DNA from: DASRWT01 sp046728035
Lineage (GTDB): Bacteria; Methylomirabilota; Methylomirabilia; Rokubacteriales; CSP1-6
Direction: 5' to 3'
DNA length: 21,713 bases
Assembly (NCBI GenBank): GCA_046728035.1
Contig: JBKPDT010000272.1
Span: 1 to 21,713 of the forward strand
The position numbers and the translations under genes were made by a program. This document shows, piece by piece, positions 14,275 through 21,713 of this stretch; within the stretch, counting starts at the first letter, position 1, and every line of letters begins with the position of its first letter. The notes under the pieces are model-generated. The model was not told the origin of the DNA. It worked only from the letters and a program-made list of their open reading frames with translations, and searched no databases.

Positions 14275-14792
14275 AGGGCCTCGTCCTCGCCGGGATGCTG
14301 GTCGCCACCTGGGCGGTGCTGCAGGGGATCGTCTTCCAGCTCCGCGCGCCCCACAAGGCCTTTGCGTCGATGGTCGCCTGGTTCGCCCCCTTGGTCCCCG
14401 CCTACGTGCTGCTCTACCTGCTGACGCCGGCCGACCTGGGCGTCCTCCCGGAGCGCTTCACCCGGGCGGCGACCCCGCTCGGGCTGCTCAATGGCCTGGC
14501 CGTGCTGGTCCTGCTCTTCCTCACCGGAGTGCTCTTCTATTACCACGCGGACCGGTCCATCACGGTGCGCCTTCTCATCGAGCTGGCGCGGGCGCCGCAG
14601 CAACGGCTGAGTCTCGCCCAGCTGCAGGCGGTGTGCGGCGTCGAGGTCCTGATGCAGGACCGGCTCGACACCATGACCATGAACGGCTTCCTGGTCCGGC
14701 GCGACGGGCGCTATCACCTCGCCCCCAAGGGCCGTCTCGGCGGCCTGGGCGGGACCTTGGCCCGGCGCGTTCTCACGATGAAGGCGCTCTAG
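14268..14792 (+). CDS. small membrane protein with winged-helix-like C-terminal tail, copy 2
   Basis: This 174-residue protein has three hydrophobic segments at about 3-23, 34-52 and 71-92 and a soluble C-terminal tail (about 97-174). It shares with the preceding protein the start M(L)KGLVLA, LTPADLGVLP (52-61), NGLAVLVLLF (75-84) and the pattern RLLIELAR...LSLAQLQ...NGFLVRRDGRYHLAPKGR. The last part again suggests a winged-helix-like fold with a helix pair and a wing. It overlaps copy 1 by seven bases and ends four bases before the desaturase. The ATG at 14268 is the natural start because the frame upstream is shadow of copy 1. The function is unknown; such a pair may form a heterodimer in the inner membrane. 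Confidence 0.8.
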   Translation: MLKGLVLAGMLVATWAVLQGIVFQLRAPHKAFASMVAWFAPLVPAYVLLYLLTPADLGVLPERFTRAATPLGLLNGLAVLVLLFLTGVLFYYHADRSITVRLLIELARAPQQRLSLAQLQAVCGVEVLMQDRLDTMTMNGFLVRRDGRYHLAPKGRLGGLGGTLARRVLTMKAL

Positions 14793-14796
14793 GAAT

Positions 14797-15849
14797 ATGT
14801 CCGGCATCGAGACGCCGAAGATCGATCGGGCGCCCGGCAGCCTCGACGAGATGACTGTCGGGGCGCCCCGGTCCGCGCGCGAGGCCCTGCAGTCGGGCGC
14901 GATCACGCTGGAGGCGCTGCGGGCCGCGCACCGGCTGCGGGACGGCCGTAGCGCGCTGGACGTGGTCGCCGCGCTCGCCTCCTTCGTGGCTCTGCCTGTG
15001 ATCGTGGGCCTCGTTCCTCACTGGTGGGTCTACGGCCTCGGCGTGCTGCTGGCGATCCGCAACTTCAACTGCGCCGCCCAGCTCGTGCACGAGAGCGATC
15101 ACGGCACGCTCTTCCGCGAACCGCGCCTCAACCGGTTCTTCGGGAACGTGTGCGCCTACCTCCTCGGCTACACGCGCTCCGGCCACCGGCAGGCGCACAT
15201 GGATCATCACCTCTACCTCAACACCGACCGCGACCCGGATCTGATCTTCAGCCAGCCGAGCGCGCCCGGCCGCGAAATCGCGCGCGGCCTCGTCCAGGAC
15301 CTCTTCTTCGTCTCCGCCCTCAAGCGCTTCCTCCAGTACTTTCAGTCCGACCGGACGACCTACTCGGTGTCGCCGTGGCGGACCCTGACCCCCGCGTACT
15401 TCGGGCGGCTGGCCGCCGCCTTCCTGCCCGTCGCCCTCACCCAGCTCGCCCTGCTGGCGCTGTACACGGTGACGGCGGGCCCGCTGGCCTACTTCCTCTT
15501 GCATGTCCTGCCCATCATGACGCTCTATCCGGTGCAAATCCGGATCCGCTCCATCGCCGAGCACGGCTTCGAAGCGGGGTATCGCCCCGGCGGCGCGCGC
15601 GAGACGTGGGTCACGCGGACGAGCCGGCTGAACCTGCTGGAGAAGTGGATCGTCGCGCCCTTCGGGCAGTACCTCCACTACGAGCACCACGTCTTCCCCA
15701 GCATCCCGAACTACAACCTGCCCCAGGTGCACCGGCTCCTCCTCGCTGCCGGCATCCCGGTGCCCGTGAATCGGAGCTATGTGGGCTTCGTGCTCCGGAA
15801 GATCCGCGCCGAGTGGGACAGCCCCGAGCGCTCGAGGAGGGCCGCGTGA
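14797..15849 (+). CDS. membrane fatty acid desaturase family protein
   Basis: This 350-residue protein carries the three histidine boxes of membrane di-iron desaturases/hydroxylases: HESDH (98-102), HRQAHMDHH (H130, H134, H137 and H138) and HYEHH (294-298). A further histidine is present in RSIAEHG (H256). Hydrophobic stretches around 55-88 and 205-250 fit the usual four transmembrane helices. The family introduces double bonds or hydroxyls into acyl chains, or oxidises related lipids, using O2 and an electron donor. Its place inside a sugar operon, four bases after the membrane-protein pair, suggests that it modifies a lipid carrier, a lipid anchor or an acyl group linked to the glycan. Its substrate cannot be told from sequence. 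Confidence 0.9.
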   Translation: MSGIETPKIDRAPGSLDEMTVGAPRSAREALQSGAITLEALRAAHRLRDGRSALDVVAALASFVALPVIVGLVPHWWVYGLGVLLAIRNFNCAAQLVHESDHGTLFREPRLNRFFGNVCAYLLGYTRSGHRQAHMDHHLYLNTDRDPDLIFSQPSAPGREIARGLVQDLFFVSALKRFLQYFQSDRTTYSVSPWRTLTPAYFGRLAAAFLPVALTQLALLALYTVTAGPLAYFLLHVLPIMTLYPVQIRIRSIAEHGFEAGYRPGGARETWVTRTSRLNLLEKWIVAPFGQYLHYEHHVFPSIPNYNLPQVHRLLLAAGIPVPVNRSYVGFVLRKIRAEWDSPERSRRAA

Positions 15850-16778
15850 GCGCCCCCGTCGCCCGCGGCGAGCTGACCGGCTCGGTCTGCGACCTCTGCC
15901 GCTCCGACCGCCACGCGGTGCCGGTGCTCGAGGCGAGCGATTACGAATACGGCGTACCGGGAACCTGGGGGCTCGTGCGCTGCACCGCCTGCGACCTCTA
16001 TTACCAGGCGCCGCGTCCCGCCGCCGCCGCGCTCCCCGCCTTCTACCCGCCGAGCTATGCCGTCTACGGCGACGACCCCGTGGTGGGGTGGCTCTTCCGC
16101 ATCACCTACTGGCTCGACGCTCGGCGAGTGGCCGGGCTCATCGGCCCCACCGGCCGGGTGCTGGACGTCGGCTGCGGGGCGGGGGGTGCCCTCGTCGCGC
16201 TGGCGCGGGCCGGAAAGTGGGAGGTGTGCGGGCTCGAGCTGGACGTGGAGGCCGCGCGCCGGGCCGCCGCCCAGGGCTTCAACGTGCGCCAGGGCGATCT
16301 CGTGGACACGGATTTCGAGCCCAGCTCCTTCGACCTCATCCGCATGGGGCATGTGATCGAGCACGTGCGGGACCCGCTCGCCACGCTGCGGCGCGCCTGG
16401 GAGCTGCTCAAGCCGGGCGGCACGCTGTTCGGCGAGACCCCCAACATCGACTGCTGGGACTTCACGCTCTTCGGGCGCTACTGGGGCGCGCTCCACTTCC
16501 CTCGCCATATCGCGCTGTTCAGCCCCGAGACCATTCGAGCGGCTTGCACGCGCGCCGGCTTCGACGAGGCGCGCATCATCCCGCGGCTCCGGACGGTGGG
16601 CTGGAGCGCGGGCATCCAGAACTGGCTCGCCGATCGCGCCGGCCTCCGCGTGCCGGCGAACGGGCGCGTGCGCTGGTACCCGCTGCTGATCGCGCCGTTC
16701 CTGCCCGTCACCGTGCTCCAGGCCCTCGTGAGCCGCACCGCTACCATGGCGTTCGTGGCTCGCAAGCCCGCGCGCTAG
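15846..16778 (+). CDS. class I SAM-dependent methyltransferase 2, with N-terminal zinc-ribbon-like motif
   Basis: This 310-residue protein begins with a GTG overlapping the desaturase stop by four bases. Two CxxC pairs (C15/C18 and C46/C49) form a zinc-ribbon-like N-terminus that is common in methyltransferases of glycan and secondary-metabolite clusters. Motif I is VLDVGCGAG (105-113), and IRMGHVIEHV and LKPGGTLFGETPN are the post-motif segments of the Methyltransf_23 type. The C-terminal region LLIAPFLPVTVLQALV is hydrophobic and may touch the membrane. The likely role is methylation of a sugar or of a growing glycan. The frame is open far upstream, but that portion is a shadow of the desaturase gene. 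Confidence 0.87.
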   Translation: MSAPVARGELTGSVCDLCRSDRHAVPVLEASDYEYGVPGTWGLVRCTACDLYYQAPRPAAAALPAFYPPSYAVYGDDPVVGWLFRITYWLDARRVAGLIGPTGRVLDVGCGAGGALVALARAGKWEVCGLELDVEAARRAAAQGFNVRQGDLVDTDFEPSSFDLIRMGHVIEHVRDPLATLRRAWELLKPGGTLFGETPNIDCWDFTLFGRYWGALHFPRHIALFSPETIRAACTRAGFDEARIIPRLRTVGWSAGIQNWLADRAGLRVPANGRVRWYPLLIAPFLPVTVLQALVSRTATMAFVARKPAR

Positions 16779-16786
16779 AGACGTCC

Positions 16787-17467
16787 ATGGCGCTCAAGTA
16801 TTCCACCGAGCTCGGCGCGCTGGACCGGATGAAGAACGATCTCGCCTTCCGCGTGCGCCGCCGGATCTTCGCGACCTTCATGGAGGAGTGTGCGCCCGGG
16901 CCGGACTCGCGCGTGGCGGACTTCGGGGTGTCCGGCCATCGCGACCATCCCGTGCACTACTTCTTCGAGACGCTCTATCCGCACCGGAACCGGCTCACCG
17001 TGATCGGGCGCGAGGCCGAGGAGGCGGGCTGGTTCGCGGAGGAGTTCCCGGGATTGACCTACCTCGAGGCCGACCTGCGCGCCATCCCGCTGCCCACCGG
17101 CTACTTCGACTACGGCATCTGCAACGCGGTCGTCGAGCACGGCGGCCCCCGCGATCAGCAGCGGGCGCTGGTGGCCGAGGTGTGTCGTGTCTGCCGCTGT
17201 GTCCTCTTCACCACCCCCAACAAGCGCTTTCCCGTGGAGCTCCACACCTTCCTGCCGCTGCTTCACTGGCTGCCCGACACGAGCTATCGCGCCACGCTCC
17301 GCCGCCTCGGGCAGCACTACTTCGCGGACGTGGAGAACCTCAACCTGCTGGACGCGCCGACCTTCCTTTCGCTGTTTCCCGCCGACCGCGACAACCGCCT
17401 GCTGGCTTCCGGCCTGCCGCTCCTGCCTTCCAACCTCGTCTGCGTGTCGAGGGCCCGTCCCGCCTAA
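16787..17467 (+). CDS. class I SAM-dependent methyltransferase 3 (Methyltransf_11-like)
   Basis: This 226-residue protein is the last gene of the plus-strand operon, starting eight bases after methyltransferase 2. Motif I is degenerate, VADFGVSG (43-50), instead of the usual DxGxGxG. The later segments GYFDYGICNAVVEHGG and CVLFTTPNKRFPVELHTFLPLLHWLP are typical of a methyltransferase subgroup seen near glycosyltransferases. It may methylate the glycan or a lipid-linked intermediate. Its TAA stop overlaps by four bases the stop of the membrane glycosyltransferase coming from the other strand, so there is no room for a conventional terminator between the two operons. Confidence 0.82.
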   Translation: MALKYSTELGALDRMKNDLAFRVRRRIFATFMEECAPGPDSRVADFGVSGHRDHPVHYFFETLYPHRNRLTVIGREAEEAGWFAEEFPGLTYLEADLRAIPLPTGYFDYGICNAVVEHGGPRDQQRALVAEVCRVCRCVLFTTPNKRFPVELHTFLPLLHWLPDTSYRATLRRLGQHYFADVENLNLLDAPTFLSLFPADRDNRLLASGLPLLPSNLVCVSRARPA

Positions 17468-19185
17468 GGCGCCGGAAGGAGGACGAACTTGCCGTCCTTC
17501 ATCCCCATGGAGAAGGCGGGCCGGTCGGGGAAGTGCCGCATCAGCTCCTTGTTCTTCTCCGGGCCGAGGTAGTTCACGAAGAGGATCGGATCCGTGAGGT
17601 CCGGGGAGTTGTTCCGGCGGTAGTAGGCCCAGGAGTACGGCGAGACGTGGAGCGCGGGCAGGCTGTGTACGAAGACGAGCGCGCGCTCGATGCCCCGCTC
17701 GGCCAGCAGGTCGTACGGGGCGCGGGTGAGATCGGCGCTGGCGCGAAGCGAGCCGCCGTACACGGGGTAGAAGGTCGCGAGCGCGCAGAGGGTGGCAGCG
17801 ACGGGGACCGTCGCCACGGCGCGCGCGGCCCCGGCCCAGGCGATGGCGGTCCGCCCCAGCTCGACCAGGCGCTCCAGGCCGCTCGCCGAGAGGATGACGA
17901 GGGGCACCGCGAGCTCTGAGTAGTGGACGGGGCCCACGGGATGGATGGTCGCCGCCGAGATCGCGGCGTAGACGAGGAAGACGGCGGCCACGCCGGTGAC
18001 GAGGCGGATGCCCCCGGGAGTGCGGCGAAAGAAGAAGATGAGGAGGAGCGACGCCGGCCAGCCGAAGAGCCAGAAGTTGACGCGGGCCAGGGTGAACATG
18101 AGCTCGTGGATGGAGGGAAGCGGTGGGATCGCCTCGAGGGCCTTGCCGATGAGCCCCCAGTGATGCATGCGGCTGAAGGTCTGGTAGCCGCTGATGAATG
18201 GGGAGCCCGACAGCGCGTTCTGGTAGGCAAGCAGAAGGCCGAGCGCGGTGACACCGATGAGACAGAAGACGGCCGCGCCGGCCATCGCGCGGCCGGTGCG
18301 TCGCCGCCAGAGGTCCATGCCGAGCCACACGAGCCACGGCGCGGCGAAGAACGGCGTCGAGAAGGGCCGTGTGAGGGCGGCCCAGCTCACCGCGACGCCG
18401 GCAGCGATCCACCACCGGAGGGCGTCCGGGCGCTCGTGGAGGCGGAGCGCCGAATAGACGAAGGCCATCAGCAGGACCGCGGCGGTGGAGTGGGCGAGCA
18501 GAGTCGCGGACGGGAACACGAAGTAGGGCGAGACGAGGAGCAGGGGCAGGGTGAGCAGCGCGGCGCGCAGGCCGAAGATACGGCGCGCGACGCCGAAGGC
18601 GAGAGGCACGGTGAGCGTCGCCGACACCGTCGGCACCCAGGCCATCGCGTGCAGCCGCTCGCCGATCGCGAGGGCGGCTGGATGCCCGGGGAAGTAGATC
18701 CCGTACATTTTCCCGGTGTTCACGATGAACTGGTTGTCGAGGAAAGGTCGGAGGGCAGGCGACAGGGAGGGCACGTAGATGCGCCCGGAGGCGAAGAGCT
18801 GGCCCATGAAGGCATAGGCGTGCTCGTCGTCGCTGATGGCGGCATCCTTGAGGAGCCCGTACCGGACGACGGTGACGAGAAAGAGGGTCAGCGCGGAGGC
18901 GCAGACGACGGCCGCCGACACCTCGCGCGACGATAGCTCGCCGGCCCGGTCGAACCCGTCCAGCAGCCGCGGTCCGGCGGACCCGGCAAGGGCCGCAGTG
19001 AGAAGGGCAATGGCGGGAAGGCCGAAGAGCAGGTAGTAGAGCAGGAAGGCCATCTCGTTGGGGAACCAGCCATGCCGTCCGGCGAGAACCTGATAGCCCG
19101 AATAGTAGAGCCCGGCAATCCAGATCTCGGCGAGGCAGAGGCCGGCTCCCGTGGTGAGGAGCCAGGACCGGACGCGTGGAGTCAC
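17464..19185 (-). CDS. multi-span membrane glycosyltransferase, GT39/GT-C type, B
   Basis: This protein of about 573 residues has roughly ten hydrophobic segments and the N-terminal loop motif DDEHAY (119-124), corresponding to the acidic D-D/E site of GT-C enzymes such as PMT and ArnT. These enzymes take a sugar from polyprenyl phosphate on the outer face of the inner membrane and transfer it to lipid, protein or glycan. A short soluble tail follows the last helices. It is a relative of the upstream gene, sharing VGPxHYSExAVPL. The GTG at 19185 has GGAG nine bases upstream; a GTG at 19203 (six residues more) is open but has no ribosome site. The gene lies 36 bases after its paralogue and converges on the plus-strand operon. 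Confidence 0.83.
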   Translation of the reverse strand: MTPRVRSWLLTTGAGLCLAEIWIAGLYYSGYQVLAGRHGWFPNEMAFLLYYLLFGLPAIALLTAALAGSAGPRLLDGFDRAGELSSREVSAAVVCASALTLFLVTVVRYGLLKDAAISDDEHAYAFMGQLFASGRIYVPSLSPALRPFLDNQFIVNTGKMYGIYFPGHPAALAIGERLHAMAWVPTVSATLTVPLAFGVARRIFGLRAALLTLPLLLVSPYFVFPSATLLAHSTAAVLLMAFVYSALRLHERPDALRWWIAAGVAVSWAALTRPFSTPFFAAPWLVWLGMDLWRRRTGRAMAGAAVFCLIGVTALGLLLAYQNALSGSPFISGYQTFSRMHHWGLIGKALEAIPPLPSIHELMFTLARVNFWLFGWPASLLLIFFFRRTPGGIRLVTGVAAVFLVYAAISAATIHPVGPVHYSELAVPLVILSASGLERLVELGRTAIAWAGAARAVATVPVAATLCALATFYPVYGGSLRASADLTRAPYDLLAERGIERALVFVHSLPALHVSPYSWAYYRRNNSPDLTDPILFVNYLGPEKNKELMRHFPDRPAFSMGMKDGKFVLLPAP

Positions 19186-19221
19186 GCGCTCATGCTCCGG
19201 CACCGCGACAAGACGCCATCC

Positions 19222-20973
19222 TCAAAGGCCGCCACATGGAACGCCCGACGAGGGAACACACCACGGGATCGGTGCGCCGGCGGGGAACGGCTTGATGACC
19301 GCGTAGGGGGTCTCCTTCAGGAGCTCGATCCGGTAAAGCCGCCTCTCGGGCATCCGCTCATGCACCCACCGCTCGACGCCGGTCCGATCGTGCAGGATCA
19401 GCACCTCCTCACTCAGATCCAGACGGGGTCGGCGCCACTCGAACACCTGCGTCCCGACTTGCCGCATCGACGGCATATGGATCCAGATCGCGGCGAATTG
19501 CGGCGCCAGCACCACGACCTTCTTTCCCGCTGGCTCGTGCACCGAGCGGTCGATCCACGCGTAGATGTCGCGCTGGATGCGCGCCTGCTCCTGGAGCGCC
19601 AGGGCATGGATGAAATTGAAGATGCCGAGGCCTATGACGAGGGCGAGCGCAAAAGCGGTCGCGATGGGCCTCAAGTCGAACTGGTGGTTTCTTGCACCCC
19701 TGAGCAGGTTGGCGAGGCCGTGGACCGCGATGACGGTGAGCGGCACCGCGCACTCGGAGTAGTGGATCGGCCCGACGGAATGGAGCCCCATGTTCGTGTG
19801 AAAGAGGGCTAGCAGGAGATCGGTCAGGACACCCAGTCCAAGGAGCCGCGTGAAGTGGTCGGTCATCACCCCCGCCGCGACCAGAACGATGCCGAGAGGC
19901 CCGAGGAACCAGATGGCCAGCATGAACGTGTTGTAGGCCATGTTGGCGCCGAACCGGACCCAGAGGGTCACGGCCTGGACGTCGTGGGACTCGGTCATCC
20001 GTGGGAGAACGAGCGGATGTCCGGTCACCGCGTAGGCGTGAGCAAGCATGAGGAGGACGGGAACGAGACCGCCGAGCACGAGGCCTGGGAGCGCGCGGGA
20101 GTAGCCGGGCACCCCTCGTACGCTCTGCACCACCGCCCACAGCAGCAGCGGCGCGGAGAAGAAGACGGTCTCGAGCGGGCGACACAGGAACCCCAACCCG
20201 AAGGCGAGCCCGGTCAGGGCCCATCCCCAAAGCGCCCCTCGTTGCGCGGCGAGCCAGTAGCCTGCGATCGCGAGCGCCAGCATCGCTCTGGATGCGAGGT
20301 GGGCGTGAGTCGTCAGCGACAACATCAGGGCCATCGGCGAGCAGAGGAACACGATTCCCGCCACGAACCCCCAACCCCTCCCGAGGCGCCGCGCCATGAG
20401 AATGCCGAGCGCGAGGATCGGAGCCGCCGCGACGATGGACCAGACCAGCGGGCCGAGCCGCGTCAGCTCGGCGATCGCCGAGACCACCTGTCCGCCGGGC
20501 CAATCGGCTCTCGAGATGTGGCCGTCCTTCAAGAAGAGGCCCAGGGTCGGTATCGCGGCCTCGGGCAGGGACCGTGGGGCCGTCACGTGCCCGGTCGCCA
20601 GGATGCGGCCGCCGAAATCCACCGCGTACTCGTCGTCCGTGAACGGGAGGTCATAGAGCACCGCGATCCGGCCGATCCGCGCCACCGCGACCGCGAGCAG
20701 GAAGATCGCGACGAGGCCAAGAACCAGTTCGCGGCGGCCCAGGGAGTTGAGCGCCCTCCAGAGGCGGACAAGCGCCGGGCCCAGCCTGGGCGCCAGGCTA
20801 TAACCCAGCAGGCACGCGGCGGGAAACAACAGGAGCGCGTGCCCGAGCCACAAGTAGACCTCGCCCGGTGAGCTGGCGCTGTGCGGGCCGTCGAACGTGA
20901 TCCTGAATCCCTGGGCCGTACTCCCGAGGCCGAAGAAGGCGAGAATCAGAAAGTCGCCCGTCAGTCCGGCCAC
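19222..20973 (-). CDS. multi-span membrane glycosyltransferase, GT39/GT-C type, A
   Basis: This 583-residue protein has about ten to twelve hydrophobic segments. The motif TDDEYAVDFGGRILATGHV (112-130) is the first periplasmic loop of GT39/PMT-like enzymes, with D113, D114 and E115 as the acidic site. Residues after about 470 form a soluble, probably periplasmic domain. VGPIHYSECAVPL is shared with the downstream paralogue. Lipid-linked sugar transfer across the inner membrane is the expected role, but donor and acceptor are unknown. The GTG at 20973 is the best start available: it lies 23 bases after the oxidoreductase stop but lacks a clear ribosome site, so translation may be coupled to the gene before it or begin slightly upstream. 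Confidence 0.83.
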   Translation of the reverse strand: MAGLTGDFLILAFFGLGSTAQGFRITFDGPHSASSPGEVYLWLGHALLLFPAACLLGYSLAPRLGPALVRLWRALNSLGRRELVLGLVAIFLLAVAVARIGRIAVLYDLPFTDDEYAVDFGGRILATGHVTAPRSLPEAAIPTLGLFLKDGHISRADWPGGQVVSAIAELTRLGPLVWSIVAAAPILALGILMARRLGRGWGFVAGIVFLCSPMALMLSLTTHAHLASRAMLALAIAGYWLAAQRGALWGWALTGLAFGLGFLCRPLETVFFSAPLLLWAVVQSVRGVPGYSRALPGLVLGGLVPVLLMLAHAYAVTGHPLVLPRMTESHDVQAVTLWVRFGANMAYNTFMLAIWFLGPLGIVLVAAGVMTDHFTRLLGLGVLTDLLLALFHTNMGLHSVGPIHYSECAVPLTVIAVHGLANLLRGARNHQFDLRPIATAFALALVIGLGIFNFIHALALQEQARIQRDIYAWIDRSVHEPAGKKVVVLAPQFAAIWIHMPSMRQVGTQVFEWRRPRLDLSEEVLILHDRTGVERWVHERMPERRLYRIELLKETPYAVIKPFPAGAPIPWCVPSSGVPCGGL

Positions 20974-20996
20974 AAGACGATTGGTGGGGGTGGCGT

Positions 20997-21713
20997 TCAG
21001 CAGCTCGCCCTCTTTTCCACGGGTGACGGTGCGGGAGGGCCGAGATACGAGGAAACGAAGGTGGATGAGGCCGCGGCCCCGGCAAAGCGGTCGAGCCGGA
21101 AAGGCGTCAAGGAGACCGGCGGGCGCGCGCCCGTGACCAGGGCCGCCATCATCTCGCCGACGGCCGGCGCGAGCTTGAAGCCGTGCCCGGACATCCCCCC
21201 CGCCACGTAGAGGCCGGGCAGCGAGGACTCGTCGAGGATGGGCATCCAGTCCGGGGTGATGTCGAAGGCCCCGGCATAGCCGCGGCTGAAACGCGAGTCC
21301 GCCAGCGCGGGGATGGCGCGCGCGGTCCGGGCGAGCACGGCGCTGGCCTCGTCGAAGCCCGCCTCGCTGCCCAGGAGATCGGCGTCCATCGGATGCTCGG
21401 TCTCGTCGTCGGTGAGCGAGCCCGTCAGGGTGAGCCCGCCCGTCTCGGGGCGCGCGTAGGAGCCGCCGGCGAGGTCGAGATACACCGTGTGCGCGGGGCC
21501 GAAGGCCGCGTCACGCTCGACGATGAAGACGGGGTGGCGGCCGATGATGATGGGGAGCTCGTGCCCGGCCAGGCGCGCCACGAGTGGCGACCAGAGGCCC
21601 GCGGCGTTGATCACGACGGGCGCGTCGATGCGGTCACCCGCCGCCGTGTCCACGCCGGCCACTCGACCCCCCGCCTGGCGGATGGCGACCACCTCCACGC
21701 CCTGCTCGATGAC
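20997..21713 (-). CDS. FAD-dependent oxidoreductase, DAO family (5' part missing, runs off window)
   Basis: The last 238 residues of a D-amino acid/sarcosine/glycine oxidase-type flavoprotein are present; the frame is open at the right edge, so the N-terminal FAD-binding GxGxxG lies outside. VINAAGLWSPLVARLAG is the conserved post-Rossmann segment. GAFDITPDWMPILDESSLPGLYVAGGMSGHGFKLAPAVGEMMAAL is the C-terminal FAD-contacting signature, shown here only as a landmark across its parts (D-x-x-P-x-x-G and SGHGFKLAPAVG). The substrate is likely an N-methylated or primary amino acid. It precedes the two membrane glycosyltransferases on the same strand with a 23-base gap, so co-transcription is likely, but no functional link is evident. 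Confidence 0.87.
   Translation of the reverse strand, partial: VIEQGVEVVAIRQAGGRVAGVDTAAGDRIDAPVVINAAGLWSPLVARLAGHELPIIIGRHPVFIVERDAAFGPAHTVYLDLAGGSYARPETGGLTLTGSLTDDETEHPMDADLLGSEAGFDEASAVLARTARAIPALADSRFSRGYAGAFDITPDWMPILDESSLPGLYVAGGMSGHGFKLAPAVGEMMAALVTGARPPVSLTPFRLDRFAGAAASSTFVSSYLGPPAPSPVEKRASC

Overview
The window is very GC-rich and almost fully coding. It reads as chromosome of a Gram-negative-type bacterium with a heptose-type surface glycan pathway. Base composition, gene style and gene mix resemble uncultivated soil or groundwater lineages such as Rokubacteria/NC10 or deltaproteobacterial relatives. That placement is an impression from the sequence, not a result. I see no tRNA, rRNA, CRISPR array, insertion sequence or phage gene, and no gene-free stretch over 300 bases.

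Layout. (1) Positions 1-1584, minus strand: a class III aminotransferase followed by the start of a cupin protein that runs off the left edge. A perfect TATAAT lies just upstream of the cupin start. (2) Positions 1585-1802: a divergent intergenic region. (3) Positions 1803-17467, plus strand: 18 genes whose neighbours overlap or lie at most 20 bases apart, so very probably one operon. (4) Positions 17464-21713, minus strand: two related multi-span membrane glycosyltransferases (GT-C/GT39 type) downstream of a FAD-dependent DAO-family oxidoreductase that runs off the right edge. The plus and minus operons converge with stop codons overlapping by 4 bases.

The 18-gene operon looks like a complete pathway for an activated, modified sugar plus its transfer. 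It encodes alpha and beta subunits of a thiamine-diphosphate E1 dehydrogenase without E2 or E3; a family 2 glycosyltransferase; two NAD-dependent sugar epimerases/dehydratases; a bifunctional nucleotidyltransferase-sugar kinase (HldE-like, domains in swapped order); a Gfo/Idh/MocA oxidoreductase; a nucleotide-sugar dehydrogenase homologue lacking the catalytic cysteine; a GmhB-like phosphatase; a GmhA-like isomerase; a third epimerase; a methyltransferase; a transaldolase; two related small membrane proteins with winged-helix-like tails; a fatty acid desaturase; and two more methyltransferases.

Isomerase, kinase, phosphatase and nucleotidyltransferase are the four steps of NDP-heptose synthesis from sedoheptulose 7-phosphate. 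The transaldolase, and perhaps the E1 pair, could supply or extend the carbon skeleton. The epimerases, Gfo/Idh protein, dehydrogenase homologue and methyltransferases would tailor it. The product is unknown. My best guess is an unusual heptose, branched or otherwise modified sugar on a surface glycan or glycolipid.
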